NCBI GenBank assembly: GCA_002842515.1
Contig: PHDC01000001.1
Span: 1,054,001 to 1,118,000, forward strand
Direction of reading: 5' to 3'
Source: Bacteroidetes bacterium HGW-Bacteroidetes-5
GTDB taxonomy: Bacteria > Bacteroidota > Bacteroidia > Bacteroidales > UBA932
DNA: 64,000 nucleotides
Of this stretch, positions 18,257 to 26,472 are shown in pieces. The translations under genes were made by a program, and so were the position numbers. The first letter of the stretch is position 1. Every line of letters starts with the position of its first letter. The notes beneath the pieces were generated by a model, which was given only the letters and a program-made list of their open reading frames with translations, had not been told where the DNA came from and made no database searches.

Positions 18257-18832
18257 ATGAAGAACTTCATTATTTTTGGCCCTCCGGGGGCCGGGAAAGG
18301 TAGCCAGGCGGTTATTCTCGCCAAAAAATATAACCTAAAACATATCTCAACCGGAGATATCTTAAGGGAGGAGATCAAAAACGGAACAAAGCTGGGTCTT
18401 AAGGTAAAATCTCTTATGGATGAGGGTGCTTTGGTAAGTGACGATATTATCCTTGAGATCATTGAGAGTGTTATTCTAAACGCAAAAGGGTATTCCGGTT
18501 TTTTATACGACGGATTCCCCAGAACAGTTTATCAATTTAGTGCGCTGGATGAGTTTCTTCAAAAGATCGGACAAAGAGTAGACGCAGTTATCTCTCTGGT
18601 TGTAAAAGAAGATGTTTTAATCCGAAGAATGCTTCGCCGGGCCGAAATTGAGGGTAGAGCAGATGATGCCGATATTAATGTTGTTAAAACCAGGATTGAG
18701 ACATATCGGGAGCAGACAGAGCCGCTCATTGAGATATTCCAAAAGAGAGGGAATTACTACCCTCTCGAGGGTGATACCACAATTGAGAGGAATTTCAATG
18801 AAATCTGCACTCTTATAGACAGCTTGGCATAA
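18257..18832 (+). CDS. adk: Adenylate kinase
   Basis: 191 residues; interconverts ATP, ADP and AMP. The P-loop is FGPPGAGKGSQA, the AMP-binding region STGDILREEI, and DGFPRT is the conserved NMP/core motif. It is the short type: the LID is only a few residues around RRAEIEGRADD, with no zinc-binding cysteines, as is common in Bacteroidota. ATG 18257 is used; the frame extends six codons up to a TTG that overlaps the promoter box. Confidence 0.96.
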   Translation: MKNFIIFGPPGAGKGSQAVILAKKYNLKHISTGDILREEIKNGTKLGLKVKSLMDEGALVSDDIILEIIESVILNAKGYSGFLYDGFPRTVYQFSALDEFLQKIGQRVDAVISLVVKEDVLIRRMLRRAEIEGRADDADINVVKTRIETYREQTEPLIEIFQKRGNYYPLEGDTTIERNFNEICTLIDSLA

Positions 18833-18922
18833 TCTCTTTTTACTCTTCGTTTAATTTCTAAATCTCACATTTAATTCTTAAATTTATACTACTATTATTT
18901 AGGGATATTAAATTGTGAATCT

Positions 18923-21900
18923 ATGAAAACGGTTAATCATAACCAGGAGAGTAGCCTGGATAGCTTGGCTTTCCTTTCGGGCACGGCAATAAAATTTGCC
19001 TCCTCTGGTATAGGTGATTCAATCTTTCAATTCATTGGAGCATCTCTGCGAGAGCTCAATCCCAATGCAATTATTATAGTTAACTCAATTGACCCGGAAA
19101 GGGAGACCAGCACAACCGAGGTCTTTCTTTCACCGCCAAATCTTTTAGAGAGCATCATATCAACCCTTGGATTCAAACCCGTGGGCAAGGTTTACAAGGT
19201 TGACTCATCTATTCTGGAGCTCAACTCTGGCTATATAAGAAAATTCGACCAGGGTATACACGAGCTCTCTTTTAGAACTATTCCTATAGTCGTCTCCAAA
19301 TCTCTTGAACGGCTTGTAAATCTTGGTTCAATATACGGTATCGCATTTATAGCAGACAACAAAATGTTTGCAAATGCCGCATTGATATTCCGTAAAGGGG
19401 ATACTCTTGCCCATCAGGAGACCATTGAGACTTTTGTAAGACAGGCTTCTGTAACTCTTAAAAGAATAGAGGCCGAGAGAAGTGAAGATAAATACAAATC
19501 ACTTTTTGAGCATATGACACAGGGTGCTTTTAATATGCGCTCAGATGGAAAGATAACCGATGTAAACAGAGTTGCCCTGGAGCTTCTTGGTTTTGATAAG
19601 GTAGATTTTCTAAGTAAAACAAACAGAACGGAAGATTGGGATTTAATCGACGAGAATCACAAATCTATTTCTGCAAAAGAGTTTCCGGTAACTATCGCAT
19701 TAACAAAAGGAGAGCCGGTTTACGAAAAGATTATCGGAGTGTTTAATCCTATCCGAAAAGATTATGTGTGGCTGTTGATAAATGCGATCCCTCAATTTAA
19801 GACCGGTAATAAAGCTCCAACCTCGGTTTTTGTCACATTTCAGGACATTACGACAATAAAGAGATCTATTCACAAGGTGATGGATTCCGAGGCAAATGCC
19901 AGGGCAATAATGGAGTCCACCGATGATGTAATAATCCTTCTTGACCCAAGTGGGGTAGTAATAGACTCGAATGAAGCCCACGCAAAAAAATTGAACATTG
20001 AGCGGGAGAATTTAATTGGGAAAAATGTTTTTGATTTGCTGCCCCAGGATGTAGGGAGAACAAGAAAAGAGGCGATCAAGGAGGTAATTCAAACCGGCAA
20101 ACCTGTTCACAAAGAGGATTTCAGAGATGGATTCTGGAACGAGTACTCTATTCACCCCATAGTTTCACATAGAGGAAAAGTAGAACGGGTTGCTGTATTT
20201 TCAAAAGATATTACAGAGAAAAAAAAGGCAGAAGAGCATATCAGAAATAACTACTCCCTTCTGAGAATTGCGGGAGAGACAGCAAAATTTGGAGGTTGGA
20301 TAGTGGATATTGAGAAGAATATAGTGATTTGGTCCGATATAGTCGCAAAAATCCACGAAGTTGAGCCCGGATTCTCTCCTTCAGTAGAAGAGGGAATCCA
20401 TTTTTACGCACCTGAGTGGAGAGAGAAGATAACGGAGATATTCTCCAATTGTGTCAAAAATGGAACACCATACGACGAAGAGATGGAGATAATTACACTA
20501 AAAGGAAAAAGGGTGTGGGTCAGAACTACCGGAGAGGCTGTAAAAGATCATAAAGGGAAGACAATAAAGATACACGGAGCTTTCCAGGATATCAGCGAGT
20601 ACAAAAAGATTTCGGATGCACTAATTGCTTATGAACGAAAATTTAAGAGTTCTATTGACAGTCTTCTGGATGCGTTTGGAATGTACACTGCAATCAGAGA
20701 TAAAAACAATAACATAACCGATTTCAAAATTGATTATGTTAATCCAAAGGCTTGTGAACTCAATAAAATGAGTAAAGAGGAGCAAATTGGCAAAGGTTTA
20801 TGTGAGATTCTCCCCTCTCACCATTCATCCGGCCTCTTTGATGAGTATATAGAGTTAGTGGAAACTGGAAATGTAATAGAAAAAGAGTCTGTTGCATATC
20901 AGGACACATATAGTGGGGAGCTTATAAAAAGGACATTTGAGATTAAGGCATCAAAATTCTCAGATGGGTTTATTGCAACCTGGAGAGATATCTCTGCAAG
21001 AAAACAGACAGAGGAGAAGCTCCTTGAGAGCGAACGGGAGAAGGCCTCTTTGATTGATAACTTACCCGGCTTCGTATATAAGTGCGCCTTTGATCATCAA
21101 TGGACAATGCTTTATATAAGCGAAGAGTGTTACAAGATTACCGGATACCATCCCGAAGATTTTATCTTTAATAAAAAGATATCTTACAATGATATCATTC
21201 ACACCGATTTCAGAGAGGCAATCTGGAGTAAATGGCAGATTGTTATATCTTTAGGGACACCTTTTCGGGAGGAGTATCAAATAGTGACTGCAGATAATCA
21301 TCTAAGATGGGTTTGGGAGCAGGGTCGCGGAGTCTACTCTAAAGAGGGCGTACTTACTCATCTTGAGGGATTCATAACAGATATAACTGAGCGAAAAGAG
21401 ATGGAAGAGGCCCTGAGGGAGAGCGAAGCGAGGCTTGTAGAGCTAAACGCTACCAAAGATAAGTTCTTCTCAATTCTTGCACACGACCTAAAGAGCCCTT
21501 TCAACAGCATTATCGGAATTGGAGAGCTCCTCATAGAGCAGATTAAGAAAAAAGAGTTTGCAGATATTGAAGAGTATGCATCTATAATGAGGGACTCTTC
21601 TCATAAAGCGATGAACCTGCTTACGAACCTGCTAGAGTGGTCCCGCTCGCAAACCGGCCGAATGGATTTTACCCCTGAGTTTTTGCGACTCTCCCAACTT
21701 GCAGATGAGGTGGTTGACCTTTTAAATTATACTGCAAACCAAAAATCTGTCTCAATCCACTCTAAAATTCCAAATAGCGCTGTCTGTTATGCCGATAAAG
21801 CGATGATTAGTTCTGTCCTGCGTAATCTTGTCTCCAATGCTATTAAATTCACCGGTAAGGGTGGAGAGATTGTTGTCTCGGCAAAATTGACGGAAGATAA

Positions 21901-22135
21901 ATGCATTGTTACTGTGTCTGACAACGGTATAGGAATGTCAAAGAGTGAAATAGACAATCTCTTTAGAATCGACAAATTTTACTCTACCAGAGGGACCGAA
22001 AACGAAGGAGGAACAGGCTTAGGTCTAATTCTTTGTAAGGAGTTTATCACCCGCCACAGCTGTGAGATTTGGGCAGATAGTAAAAAGGGCGAGGGAAGCA
22101 GTTTCTCTTTTTCTCTGCCCAGGGATTCCCGTTAA
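18923..22135 (+). CDS. Multi-PAS sensor histidine kinase
   Basis: 1070 residues without a signal peptide or obvious membrane helix, so probably cytoplasmic. Order: an N-terminal region that may be GAF-like (about 1-175), five PAS units (starting near 190, 325, 445, 570 and 700, several ending in DIT or DIS PAC boundaries), HisKA with ILAHDLKSPFNSI (phospho-acceptor His about residue 854), and a HATPase with N box NLVSNAIKFTG, G1 DNGIGMS and G2 GGTGLGL. There is no receiver domain and no response regulator gene nearby, so it is an orphan. It lies just upstream of the hydrogenase operon, separated by 228 bases; a regulatory link is conjecture. Confidence 0.9.
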   Translation: MKTVNHNQESSLDSLAFLSGTAIKFASSGIGDSIFQFIGASLRELNPNAIIIVNSIDPERETSTTEVFLSPPNLLESIISTLGFKPVGKVYKVDSSILELNSGYIRKFDQGIHELSFRTIPIVVSKSLERLVNLGSIYGIAFIADNKMFANAALIFRKGDTLAHQETIETFVRQASVTLKRIEAERSEDKYKSLFEHMTQGAFNMRSDGKITDVNRVALELLGFDKVDFLSKTNRTEDWDLIDENHKSISAKEFPVTIALTKGEPVYEKIIGVFNPIRKDYVWLLINAIPQFKTGNKAPTSVFVTFQDITTIKRSIHKVMDSEANARAIMESTDDVIILLDPSGVVIDSNEAHAKKLNIERENLIGKNVFDLLPQDVGRTRKEAIKEVIQTGKPVHKEDFRDGFWNEYSIHPIVSHRGKVERVAVFSKDITEKKKAEEHIRNNYSLLRIAGETAKFGGWIVDIEKNIVIWSDIVAKIHEVEPGFSPSVEEGIHFYAPEWREKITEIFSNCVKNGTPYDEEMEIITLKGKRVWVRTTGEAVKDHKGKTIKIHGAFQDISEYKKISDALIAYERKFKSSIDSLLDAFGMYTAIRDKNNNITDFKIDYVNPKACELNKMSKEEQIGKGLCEILPSHHSSGLFDEYIELVETGNVIEKESVAYQDTYSGELIKRTFEIKASKFSDGFIATWRDISARKQTEEKLLESEREKASLIDNLPGFVYKCAFDHQWTMLYISEECYKITGYHPEDFIFNKKISYNDIIHTDFREAIWSKWQIVISLGTPFREEYQIVTADNHLRWVWEQGRGVYSKEGVLTHLEGFITDITERKEMEEALRESEARLVELNATKDKFFSILAHDLKSPFNSIIGIGELLIEQIKKKEFADIEEYASIMRDSSHKAMNLLTNLLEWSRSQTGRMDFTPEFLRLSQLADEVVDLLNYTANQKSVSIHSKIPNSAVCYADKAMISSVLRNLVSNAIKFTGKGGEIVVSAKLTEDKCIVTVSDNGIGMSKSEIDNLFRIDKFYSTRGTENEGGTGLGLILCKEFITRHSCEIWADSKKGEGSSFSFSLPRDSR

Positions 22136-22363
22136 ATAATAAAGCGATAGGTCGGGTATCTGTTTTTTTCTTATATTTACACCTGTAAATTTTGAACTGC
22201 ACATTTTGTGTTAGAAAAGTCTGCTCTCAAAAGGAGAGTTATGTTTGAATTGATTTAAACTTTGAAGACCTTCATCTGCAAACTTCTCAAAATGGAGTTT
22301 GTTGTAATCTAAAGACCCTTAAGTGGGTTCCTCAAAATTACTATCCACCAAAATTTCTTTTGG
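22136..22363 (+). other. Structured leader upstream of the plus-strand hydrogenase operon
   Basis: No gene is present. CTCAAAA occurs three times (22226, 22286, 22331; spacing 60 and 45). Small hairpins are possible at 22224-22238 (CTCTC/GAGAG), 22281-22299 (AACTTC/GGAGTT) and 22315-22328 (ACCC/GGGT). A fourth, perfect hairpin touches the start codon of the first hydrogenase gene. No clean TAnnTTTG promoter box was found, only TAAATTTTG at 22186-22194 with one extra base. Confidence 0.4.
22348..22363 (+). promoter_or_regulatory. Hairpin abutting the start codon of hydC
   Basis: CCAAAA (22348-22353), loop TTTC, TTTTGG (22358-22363): a perfect 6-bp stem whose last base is next to the ATG at 22364. 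No Shine-Dalgarno sequence is visible, so folding here would occlude the translation start region. Regulatory role is inferred. Confidence 0.45.
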
Positions 22364-22855
22364 ATGAAACCAATCATTGAGCTCATAAAAGAGCTTGCCG
22401 ACAAGCACGGTCGCAACAGGCACAGCCTGCTTCCCATTCTACAAGGTGTCGTTGAACAGGAGAGGTATCTCTCCGAATATTCAATGATAGAGATAGCTAG
22501 GGAGCTTGATATACCTGCGACTGAAGTTTATGGAACCGCAACCTTCTATACTTTTTTGGACTACAAAAAGATGGGCAGAAACATCATTCGTGTATGTAAA
22601 ACCATCACCTGTTCTATGAAAGGAGAAAAGCAGATTATGCTTGCAATAGAAGATATGTTAAAGATTAAAATCGGGGAGACAACCCAGGATGGGCTCTTCT
22701 CCTTACTTCAGACCAACTGTCTGGGGCTTTGCCACAAGGCGCCTGCAATGCTCATCAACAACGAGGTCTACACCGATCTTACTCCTGAGAAGATTCGTGA
22801 AATTCTTACTATGTATATGAACCGAAAAGATGAGGGAGAGAACAATGTCAACTAA
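22364..22855 (+). CDS. hydC: NuoE/HydC-like [2Fe-2S] subunit of [FeFe]-hydrogenase 1
   Basis: 163-residue thioredoxin-like ferredoxin subunit. The four cluster cysteines are C78 and C83 (VCKTITCSMKG) and C119 and C123 (TNCLGLCHKAP), preceded by the usual helical region with VYGTATFYTF. It passes electrons between the FMN site of HydB and the hydrogenase subunit. It is the first gene of the plus-strand hydC-hydB-hydA set and overlaps hydB by 11 bases. The start codon directly follows a small hairpin. Confidence 0.9.
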   Translation: MKPIIELIKELADKHGRNRHSLLPILQGVVEQERYLSEYSMIEIARELDIPATEVYGTATFYTFLDYKKMGRNIIRVCKTITCSMKGEKQIMLAIEDMLKIKIGETTQDGLFSLLQTNCLGLCHKAPAMLINNEVYTDLTPEKIREILTMYMNRKDEGENNVN

Positions 22856-24029
22856 TTATCAACTAAAAAGGGCCGACTTCATTTTCAAAAACGAAAATGA
22901 TTGGGAAGAGGTGCTGAGCAAAAGTATCAGCCGTCCACCACAAGAGCTGATAAATGAGTTGATCAGCTCCGAACTTAAAGGTAGAGGGGGAGCAGGATTT
23001 CCAACGGGATTAAAATGGAAGGTCTCGTCGGAGGTGAAGAGTGATGTTAAATATGTAATTTGCAATGCCGACGAAGGAGAACCTGGCACCTTCAAAGATA
23101 GGGAAATTTTGTCTATGGTTCCTTTCAAAGTTTTGACGGCAATTGCAATATGCGGGTATGTTATCGGTGCTAAAGAGGGTTTTATATACCTCAGAGGGGA
23201 GTATAACTTCCTTAGGCCCGAACTTTTAAAAGCAATCAATGAATTTGAGTACTACTGTAAAGAGATTAAGCTAGATTTCTCCATAAAAATATTTATGGGC
23301 AGCGGTGCTTATATCTGCGGAGAGGAGACTGCTCTTTTCGAATCTATGGAGGGTAAGAGAGGTGAGCCAAGAAACAAGCCACCCTACCCTACTCTTTCCG
23401 GATATATGGGTAAACCGACTGTCATCAATAATGTGGAGACTCTTGCACACACCTATACTATATTCAAATACGGCTCCAAAAGGTTTTACGACCTTGGGGT
23501 TCAATACTCAAGAGGTTCGAAACTCTTTTCTGTTTCGGGAGATACTCCAAAACCGGGAATCTACGAACTGGAGCTTGGAATGAGCCTATCTGACTTCGTT
23601 GAGGAGTTCGGTGACGATGATACAAAGGCCGTTCAGGTTGGCGGTGCATCGGGATTTCTTGTTCCAAGAAAGAGGTTTTCAGAGACTAATATTGGCTTCC
23701 AGGGCAAACTGGTTGGCATTTCACTCCCTACCGGAGGATCTATGATGCTTTTCAACAGTTCAAGATCTATGTACAATGTACTGGACAACTATCTTAACTT
23801 CTTTGCAGAAGAGTCTTGCGGGCAGTGCACACCTTGCCGTGTCGGTTGCCAACAGCTCCTCAAGGGCATTAAAGCCGTTAAAAGGGGGGAGAAAAATGCT
23901 CAGTATCTGGATAAAATGTTAAAACTTGCCGAAACTATGCAGGTGACTGCTAAATGTGGTCTGGGTCAATCGGTGGGTAACTCGTTTTCATCTATAGTTG
24001 AGAACTTCCGTGAGGAGATGATTTACTAA
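22845..24029 (+). CDS. hydB: Minimal NuoF-like HydB flavoprotein of [FeFe]-hydrogenase 1
   Basis: 394 residues, cytosolic. The NADH/FMN fold shows RGRGGAGFPTGLKW, CNADEGEPGTFKDR and GAYICGEETALFESMEGKRG, followed by the SLBB region and the [4Fe-4S] motif SCGQCTPCRVGC with the fourth Cys in KCGLGQ. Compared with bifurcating HydB of the Thermotoga type (about 600 residues) it lacks both the N-terminal thioredoxin-like [2Fe-2S] domain and the C-terminal two-cluster ferredoxin domain, so it is a core NuoF. I start it at ATG 22845 (MSTNYQLKRAD), 8 bases after a GGGAGAG; the ATG at 22830 is also in frame. Confidence 0.9.
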   Translation: MSTNYQLKRADFIFKNENDWEEVLSKSISRPPQELINELISSELKGRGGAGFPTGLKWKVSSEVKSDVKYVICNADEGEPGTFKDREILSMVPFKVLTAIAICGYVIGAKEGFIYLRGEYNFLRPELLKAINEFEYYCKEIKLDFSIKIFMGSGAYICGEETALFESMEGKRGEPRNKPPYPTLSGYMGKPTVINNVETLAHTYTIFKYGSKRFYDLGVQYSRGSKLFSVSGDTPKPGIYELELGMSLSDFVEEFGDDDTKAVQVGGASGFLVPRKRFSETNIGFQGKLVGISLPTGGSMMLFNSSRSMYNVLDNYLNFFAEESCGQCTPCRVGCQQLLKGIKAVKRGEKNAQYLDKMLKLAETMQVTAKCGLGQSVGNSFSSIVENFREEMIY

Positions 24030-24047
24030 TGCCAAAAAAATTATTTT

Positions 24048-25838
24048 ATGGGAAAAAATCTAAAAATAACTATAAACGGTGCAACTGTAGAGGTTGCAAA
24101 AGGTGCCTCAATACTTGAGGCAGCCGGCCAGGCAGGAGTAATTATCCCCACTCTTTGTTACCACAAAGATCTTTGTGTCTCGGGAAACTGCAGAGTTTGT
24201 ATAGTAGAACTGGTTGGACAGAAAAGACTATCTCCAGCTTGTGCAACCCCTTGTGAAGAGGGTATGGAGGTACTCACCAATACTCTAAAAGTGAGAAACT
24301 CCAGAAAACACATTATTGAGTTACTCCTATCTGAGCACAATGCAGACTGCACAAGCTGTTATAAAAACGGTAAGTGTGAACTCCAGAGTCTGGCATCGGA
24401 GTATAAGATTATGAATCAAGACTTCATCAATCTTGTACCATTCCATAATTATACGATTGATATGTTCTCTCCGTCAATTATCAAAGACGACAGCAAATGT
24501 ATCCGTTGTCAGAGATGTGTTCGTACCTGTGCAGAGCTTCAGGGGGTAAATGCACTCACTATGTCTTACAAAGGTGAGCACGCCAAAATAACCACCTTCT
24601 TCGAAAAGGCTATGAACGATGTAGTTTGCACAAACTGCGGTCAGTGTATTAACCACTGCCCAACGGGAGCGCTAGTAGAAAAAAATTACATAGAAGAGGT
24701 CTGGAATGCAATTGCAGATAAAACAAAACACGTGGTTGTTCAGACTGCTCCTTCTGTTCGTGTCGGGCTCGGTGAGGAGCTCGGGTTTGACCCGGGTGAA
24801 AGGGTTACCGGCAAGATGGTATCAGCACTTAAAAGGCTTGGTTTCGATGCAGTTATGGATACCGACTTCACTGCAGACCTTACCATAATGGAGGAGGGAA
24901 CAGAGCTTCTCACAAGACTTAAAAAAGCATTGGTAGACAAAGACCCAAATATTAAGCTGCCAATGACCACCTCTTGCTCTCCGGGCTGGATTAAGTTTAT
25001 TGAGCATATGTATCCTGAGTATCTGGGCAACCTCTCCAGCTGCAAATCTCCGCAGCAGATGTTTGGTGCCCTCGTTAAGACATACTATGCTAAAGCTCGC
25101 AACCTGGATCCAGCAAACATAATTTCTGTATCCATAATGCCTTGTACCGCTAAGAAATTTGAGGCCAACCGCCCGGAGATGCACGATAGTGGTTACAGAG
25201 ATGTAGACTTGGTTCTTACCACCAGAGAGCTCGCTATTATGATTAAACAGGCCGGTATAGATTTTCTCAAGCTTGAAGATTCACACTACGACAGGCTTAT
25301 GGGAGAATCAACAGGTGCCGGCGTAATCTTCGGGGCAACAGGAGGGGTTATGGAGGCAGCATTAAGAACTGCTTACGAACTGGTTACAGGGCGTGAAGTT
25401 CCGTTTGAGAACCTTAACATCAAACCTGTCCGCGGTATTGAGGGTATAAGAGAGGCCACCATCAAGATAGAGAATACACTCAAAGAGTGGAGCTTCCTTG
25501 AGGGAGTAGAGCTCAAATGCGCTATCGCACACGGGCTTGCAAATGCCAAGATAGTGATGGATGAAATCAAGAGCGGGAAAGCGAATTATCACTTCATCGA
25601 ATTTATGGCTTGCCCGGGCGGATGCCTCGGTGGTGGTGGGCAACCACTTCCAACCAGCCCTGAGATTCGTGCAAGACGCGCAGCAGCCATCTACGCCGAA
25701 GATGCCGGAATGCCATTGAGAAAATCTCACCTGAATCCGGAAGTTGTTAAGATCTACAAAGACTTCCTTGTAAAACCTTGCGGCGAGATGTCTCATAAAC
25801 TCCTGCACACTAAATACACTCCGCGTAAACGCCGGTAA
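24048..25838 (+). CDS. hydA: [FeFe]-hydrogenase 1 catalytic subunit HydA
   Basis: 596 residues. N-terminal plant-type [2Fe-2S] domain (Cys 37, 48, 51, 65 in CYHKDLC...NCRVC...AC), a His/Cys-ligated [4Fe-4S] segment (HNADCTSCYKNGKCELQ), two [4Fe-4S] motifs (CIRCQRCVRTC and CTNCGQCINHCP), then the H-cluster domain. L1 is TSCSPGW (residues 308-314), L2 is MPCTAKKFE, L3 is FMACPGGCLGGGGQP. The second Cys of canonical TSCCPxW is replaced by Ser311. It makes or uses H2 and, with HydB and HydC, should couple to NADH and possibly ferredoxin. Maturation genes hydE, hydF and hydG are not in the window. A strong terminator follows. Confidence 0.93.
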   Translation: MGKNLKITINGATVEVAKGASILEAAGQAGVIIPTLCYHKDLCVSGNCRVCIVELVGQKRLSPACATPCEEGMEVLTNTLKVRNSRKHIIELLLSEHNADCTSCYKNGKCELQSLASEYKIMNQDFINLVPFHNYTIDMFSPSIIKDDSKCIRCQRCVRTCAELQGVNALTMSYKGEHAKITTFFEKAMNDVVCTNCGQCINHCPTGALVEKNYIEEVWNAIADKTKHVVVQTAPSVRVGLGEELGFDPGERVTGKMVSALKRLGFDAVMDTDFTADLTIMEEGTELLTRLKKALVDKDPNIKLPMTTSCSPGWIKFIEHMYPEYLGNLSSCKSPQQMFGALVKTYYAKARNLDPANIISVSIMPCTAKKFEANRPEMHDSGYRDVDLVLTTRELAIMIKQAGIDFLKLEDSHYDRLMGESTGAGVIFGATGGVMEAALRTAYELVTGREVPFENLNIKPVRGIEGIREATIKIENTLKEWSFLEGVELKCAIAHGLANAKIVMDEIKSGKANYHFIEFMACPGGCLGGGGQPLPTSPEIRARRAAAIYAEDAGMPLRKSHLNPEVVKIYKDFLVKPCGEMSHKLLHTKYTPRKRR

Positions 25839-25867
25839 AATTTTACAAATCAAAAACCAACAAAAAG

Positions 25868-25897
25868 GGTGGCCGGAATTTTCCCGCCACCTTTTTT
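25868..25897. terminator. Bidirectional terminator between hydA and the DUF2007 gene
   Basis: GGTGGCCGG (25868-25876), loop AATTTT, CCCGCCACC (25883-25891): nine positions with one mismatch, followed by six T on the plus strand and preceded by five A, which act as T on the minus strand. It sits between two convergent genes. Confidence 0.85.
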
Positions 25898-25916
25898 AAA
25901 AAACCCCAAAATCGTT

Positions 25917-26285
25917 TTAAAAAAGGGTCTTACAATCTTTGCATTTGTATTGAGATTTGACATTTCCAACAGGGGCAAAAGAGAGCACGGCAATCAAAAT
26001 CAAAAAGATCTTTTTGATTTTATTTTTCCCCAGACCAAGATGCACATTTTTTGACCCGCAATTTGGACAGACGACCTCCTTTTTTGTCTCATCGGAAATT
26101 AGCTCTTTTGCCCTCTCGAGATCCTTTTCATTTATCATTATATCTATACCCCCTGTCAAAAAAGGGTAGATGGTGCTAAAATTTTCGTTTGTAATAAAGC
26201 ACTCTATCTCTTCACTCTCCAGTTTTGTCTTGATGATATTGGCATCAAAAGCGGTGTTACACGATATAAGTCTTACGATTTCCAT
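25917..26285 (-). CDS. DUF2007-type protein with zinc ribbon and membrane segment
   Basis: 122 residues. The N-terminal half (EIVRLISCNTAFDANIIK, then GGIDIMINEKDLERAKELI) matches the DUF2007 'putative signal transducing' fold, a ferredoxin-like domain. A treble of CPNCGSKNVH (about residue 73) and CKDCKTLF at the C-terminus forms a split zinc ribbon, with a hydrophobic stretch IKKIFLILIAVLSFAPVG between the two halves. It lies between the two convergent hydrogenase operons on the minus strand and has its own promoter-like -33/-7 pair. Function unknown; the position suggests but does not prove a hydrogenase connection. Confidence 0.72.
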   Translation of the reverse strand: MEIVRLISCNTAFDANIIKTKLESEEIECFITNENFSTIYPFLTGGIDIMINEKDLERAKELISDETKKEVVCPNCGSKNVHLGLGKNKIKKIFLILIAVLSFAPVGNVKSQYKCKDCKTLF

Positions 26286-26340
26286 AATAAAAACATTAAC
26301 GAATTTTGGTTCAAGGTGGCAAACAGCGACGAATTATCTC

Positions 26341-26371
26341 CAAAATTAACAAGTTATTGTCATATTTCCAA
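26341..26371 (-). promoter_or_regulatory. Promoter of the DUF2007 gene
   Basis: On the minus strand TTG (26371-26369), a 20-base spacer and TAATTTTG (26348-26341) match the Bacteroidota -33/-7 pattern. The start codon is 55 bases downstream. It makes the gene independent of the hydrogenase operon that ends upstream. Confidence 0.6.
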
Positions 26372-26411
26372 TAAATCAGTCTCATTTTTAGCGACTAAGA
26401 GAAATCCCAAT

Positions 26412-26441
26412 AAAAAGGGGCACCGTAAAAACCGGCACCCC
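26412..26441 (-). terminator. Terminator of the minus-strand hydrogenase operon
   Basis: GGGGCACCG (26417-26425) and CGGCACCCC (26433-26441) pair except for a two-base internal mismatch; on the minus strand the hairpin is followed by five T (26416-26412). It lies about 32 bases after the hydA stop. Confidence 0.65.
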
Positions 26442-26472
26442 TTTGGTTGTCTATCTACCCGGTAACTCCCGG

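Noticed and set aside
22136..22363. Rex operator upstream of hydrogenase 1
   Set aside because: No TTGTGAA-N4-TTCACAA-like palindrome is present; only unrelated small hairpins.
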